From: an uncultured Clostridia bacterium
Lineage (GTDB): Bacteria > Bacillota > Clostridia > Acetivibrionales > CALMWN01
Assembly: GCA_937873555.1 (NCBI GenBank)
Contig: CALMWN010000212.1
Span: 1-6,968, forward strand
Length of the DNA: 6,968 nucleotides
Reading direction: 5' to 3'
A program made the position numbers and the translations under genes. This document shows positions 5,627 through 6,968 of the stretch, in pieces. The notes under the pieces were generated by a model that saw only the letters and a list, made by a program, of their open reading frames with translations, did not search any database and was not told where the DNA came from. Each line of letters opens with the position of its first letter. Position 1 is the first letter of the stretch.

Positions 5627-5932
5627 TTAACCAAATTTTTTTCTAGAGAAAGGACTGAACTCCCTATATCTCTTGCTGTTACGGAAGAATAACCACTTAT
5701 GTAAGGCTTGAGCAATTTCGTCATGGTTATTATAATCACTATTCCTCAATACCGCATCTTTTAAGGGATTGAACTGAGGCTCGATTTTATTAAGCCATGA
5801 AATATTTGTAGGAGTATAGAAAAACTCAATGTTGTTTTTCTCTGCCCATTCTACTACCTTTGGATATTTATGAGGACCGAAATTGTCAAGCACAATAAAT
5901 AAAGTTATTCTACTGTCATACTTATAGATAGT
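5627..5932 (-). pseudogene. IS630-family transposase remnant, type B (C-terminal part)
   Basis: The open frame runs from just after a TAA at 5935-5933 to a TAA at 5629-5627 and gives 101 residues. It contains LFIVLDNFGPHKYP (second catalytic Asp, residue 16) and FFYTPTNISWLNKIEPQF (catalytic Glu, residue 51), the typical IS630 arrangement with SWLN.IE. The N-terminal HTH domains and the first catalytic Asp are absent, so it cannot transpose. A GTG in front of CTT-GAC could serve as a start but has no ribosome site. It differs clearly in sequence from the type A remnant next to it (SWLNKIE against SPELNPQEN), so the two come from different elements. Confidence 0.85.
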
Positions 5933-5965
5933 TTAACTTGAACTTTGAAAAATCCAATTATCCAA

Positions 5966-6505
5966 TTATTTAAAAAAATTCCGGGCATATAACCAGTGTC
6001 TTACTATATCTGGTCTGGACTTTATATAGTCCTTAAATGCCTTAACTCTTCTCGAAAGCTCTTGCTCATTTTTTGCAGCACCAGCTTCCGAGATGTACTT
6101 CTTTAACCAGTTCCACATGTTCTCCTGTGGATTTAGTTCAGGAGAGTATGGAGGCTGAAATATAAGTACTAAATCACTTTTATGATCTTTGACAAATTGT
6201 TTTACTTCAAAAGCTTTATGGATTTTTGCATTATCCAACTGAACTATGGATATGTTAATCCCTCTGCTTTTATCGTAATGCAACAAATAATCCAGGAATC
6301 TGACTATATGAGCAGCTGTCACCGAACCTTCACTTTTGACATATTCATCATAGATGAAATCAAAACTTTTTGATATTTCAGTTGCCCCGATAATGTTAAG
6401 TCCTTTATGACAGCCATTTCGCTCAATATTAGTCGGTTTCCCAATAGGACTCCAAGAATAAAAGTTGTTGGATTCAAGTCTTTTGCCGGTTTCATCCAGA
6501 AGAAC
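5966..6505 (-). pseudogene. IS630-family transposase remnant, type A (DDE domain)
   Basis: The minus-strand frame is open for 179 codons from 6505. It begins VLLDETGKRL and contains VQLDNAKIH, then FQPPYSPELNPQENMWNWLKK. All three DDE residues are present (D4, D91, E128), with a full C terminus ending YARNFFK. The N-terminal DNA-binding half is missing, and an in-frame TGA at 6508-6506 closes the upstream side. The only internal start of note is a GTG at 6322 without a ribosome site, which would leave out the first Asp. The upstream edge coincides with the metallophosphoesterase remnant on the other strand, so a deletion probably removed both 5' ends. Confidence 0.88.
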
Positions 6506-6510
6506 TCAAG

Positions 6511-6912
6511 AACAACCATGATAAATGTTACTCCTATTCATGGTGGAAAACTGCGGGTTTTGACGAAGTGATTCAGTATCCGGTCATTTATAATGAATGG
6601 TTTATCCTTTCTCATGAACCGGTGTACATAAACTCAAACATGCCCTATGCCAATATCTATGGTCATGTGCATTCAAATCCTTCTTATGCGGACTATTCGG
6701 CTCAGAGTTTTTGTGTGTCTGCGGAGAGGATTAATTATACGCCGATTGAGTTTAGTCAGATCATCATTATGTATGTTGTAGCAGACGGAGAGAATATGTT
6801 CCTGGTCCATGCCTGCAAAAAGCAAAAAGGCAAGGCTGAAAAGTTTGAATTAGATACAGCGATAAAACGGGTTAAGGAACTGGAGAAGGAGCTTGGAAAA
6901 AGATTTATATAG
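6511..6912 (+). pseudogene. Metallophosphoesterase, 5'-truncated
   Basis: Read from 6511 the plus frame encodes 133 residues: NHDKCYSYSWW (residues 2-12) as the remainder of the GNHD motif, ILSHEPVY (H35) and YGHVHSNP (H52, H54). These are the last metal-binding motifs of a calcineurin-like phosphoesterase. The N-terminal motifs D.HFGH and GD, which supply the other metal ligands, are absent and are not found elsewhere in the window. Tail residues include YTPIEF and a charged helix ending ELGKRFI. A GTG at 6568 could start a shorter product, but it has no ribosome site and would lose NHD. The gene is therefore a remnant. The next gene starts 27 nt after its stop, as in an operon. Confidence 0.75.
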
Positions 6913-6938
6913 ATTAGTGGAAGGAGAGGTTAATATCC

Positions 6939-6968
6939 ATGCCGTTTAAAAAAGTCAATGTTAAAGAA
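6939..6968 (+). CDS. Start of an unidentified gene, cut by the window edge
   Basis: An ATG at 6939 is preceded by AAGGAGAGG (6921-6929), nine bases upstream, one of the best ribosome sites in the window. Only ten residues, MPFKKVNVKE, are visible. Some small clostridial Xre-type regulators begin similarly, but this is too short to assign a family. It probably shared a transcript with the metallophosphoesterase. Confidence 0.6.
   Translation, partial: MPFKKVNVKE

Noticed and set aside
6319..6519. Minus-strand frame MVVLEFFWMKPAK...
   Set aside because: It is the wrong frame of the IS630 type A remnant; the neighbouring frame carries LLDETG and the continuous DDE domain.
2810..6968. Duplicate of the tmRNA 3' end as an attR site
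   Set aside because: Read through for GGTTCGACTCCCC or CGCCTCCACCA downstream of ssrA; no second copy was seen in the window.
1..6968. CRISPR array or tRNA genes
   Set aside because: No regularly spaced direct repeats, and no tRNA cloverleaf other than the tRNA-like part of tmRNA.

Overview
The window looks like a chromosomal segment from a low-GC Gram-positive anaerobe of the class Clostridia. Three things point there: AT-rich intergenic DNA, strong AGGAGG-type ribosome sites with TTGACA/TATAAT promoters, and a clostridial-style block in which a DUF402 protein, a PHP phosphoesterase, SmpB and a one-piece tmRNA are all on the plus strand. The species cannot be fixed from the sequence alone.

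Left part (1-2870), ordinary and well preserved. The left edge holds the first codons of a small Cys-containing minus-strand gene. Then come a DUF402 protein (326-811), a PHP-domain phosphoesterase of the YciV/TrpH type (836-1681), smpB (1840-2304) behind a strong promoter and a structured leader, a GC-rich cluster of hairpins, the tmRNA gene ssrA (2429-2809, encoded tag AKNENLAFAA) and a very clear intrinsic terminator. SmpB and tmRNA are the two core components of trans-translation, which frees stalled ribosomes and tags the nascent peptide for degradation. They are probably co-transcribed, because no good separate ssrA promoter is visible.

Middle part (2870-5342), accessory DNA directly downstream of the tmRNA 3' end, a classical integration hotspot. 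It starts with a SprT-like metalloprotein gene whose 5' end looks eroded. Convergent to it is a compact minus-strand operon of three genes: an Xre-type repressor, an ImmA/IrrE metalloprotease that overlaps it by 8 nt, and a PIN-like protein 3 nt further on. The operon's promoter carries two matching 17-bp palindromic operator candidates 42 bp apart. This is the most system-like object in the window: a repressor, a protease that may cut it, and a possible nuclease effector that here appears C-terminally truncated.

Right part (5342-6912), an insertion-sequence graveyard. Three minus-strand transposase remnants lie head to tail (IS630 type A, IS630 type B, IS66), and each keeps only its C-terminal part. 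The first abuts a plus-strand metallophosphoesterase pseudogene that begins at its Asn-His-Asp motif, so one deletion apparently removed the 5' halves of both genes. The window ends with the first ten codons of a new plus-strand gene behind a good ribosome site.
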